Below are positions 35,855-35,935 of a DNA stretch of 35,935 nucleotides, one piece after another. Position numbers and translations under genes: made by a program. The notes below the pieces were generated by a model that had not been told where the DNA came from, did not search any database, and saw only the letters and a list, made by a program, of their open reading frames with translations. The stretch's first letter is position 1, and each line of letters starts with the position of its first letter. Source of the DNA: an uncultured Verrucomicrobia subdivision 3 bacterium (GTDB lineage Bacteria > Verrucomicrobiota > Verrucomicrobiia > Limisphaerales > UBA11358); assembly GCA_903835255.1 (NCBI GenBank), contig CAILMI010000024.1, forward strand, positions 1-35,935, read 5' to 3'.

Positions 35855-35935
35855 AAAAAGCGATCAAGCGAGGGAGATGGCCGGTCAGTGGGTCGATCAA
35901 TCCGGATCAAGACATCCTTCATACATCCGAAAGTA

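Larger units (their letters stand above)
35249..35935. repeat. Tandem array of about 238-bp units, each with a REP core
   Basis: Three successive units (from about 35249, 35485 and 35723; the AGTCCG landmark recurs at 35282, 35521 and 35758). Each contains CGGGG(A/T)AA, AAAAAGTCCG, a REP core, GCGAGGGAG, GGGTCGATCAATCC or similar, and in the first two a hairpin ATACATCC/GGATGTAT-like segment. The third unit runs off the window. No gene is present. Confidence 0.88.

Noticed and set aside
35249-35935. CRISPR array at the right edge
   Set aside because: The unit is about 238 bp with conserved, not unique, sequence between the cores, and no cas genes are present.

Overview
The window looks like chromosomal DNA of a GC-rich, Gram-negative bacterium. 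I would place it in the Verrucomicrobiota (a Pedosphaera/Limisphaerales-like lineage), inferred from general protein character, the futalosine-type menaquinone gene mqnC, a probable PPi-dependent PEP carboxykinase, weak Shine-Dalgarno signals and abundant dispersed palindromic repeats. No phage, transposase, plasmid or CRISPR locus is visible. All gene names come from reading motifs; no database search was possible.

Layout. 1-2050: Fe-S assembly pair sufD-sufU (minus). 2206-5513: single genes on both strands: HAD phosphatase, FmdB-type zinc ribbon, GmhA-like isomerase, thioredoxin-like protein, DEDDy exonuclease. 5544-8651 (minus): tRNA-Val, a candidate small RNA, dnaN with DnaA boxes upstream, and an IscS/NifS cysteine desulfurase. 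8843-12253: an 1136-residue protein, best guess PPi-type PEP carboxykinase. 12597-17494 (minus): mqnC, a radical SAM protein with an N-terminal SPASM-like segment, a secreted DUF4139 protein, a family 2 glycosyltransferase and a small membrane protein. 17824-21022 (minus): ileS, preceded by a second candidate small RNA with its own promoter. 21421-23279 (plus): pyrH, fpg/mutM, tRNA-Asn. 23427-28332 (plus): tetR, periplasmic adaptor and RND permease, with a palindromic operator on the promoter. 28667-34812 (minus): a signalling operon of CheB-CheR-PAS fusion, multi-PAS histidine kinase and NarL-type response regulator. 34813-35935: no gene, ending in a roughly 238-bp tandem array.

Non-coding content is the most distinctive part. 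(1) Two minus-strand loci (near 5840 and 20802) share a hairpin, a conserved linker and a nested terminator hairpin with the same ATCTTCT apical loop, suggesting a two-member small RNA family. (2) A roughly 100-150 bp palindromic repeat occurs at least eight times, once inside another repeat. (3) A 20-base motif starting with TAA supplies the stop codon of three unrelated genes. (4) A REP-containing unit is tandemly repeated at the right edge.

Functionally the region is mostly housekeeping (Fe-S assembly, replication clamp, tRNA charging, UMP kinase, base-excision repair, menaquinone), with one efflux operon under local repressor control and one complex signalling operon.
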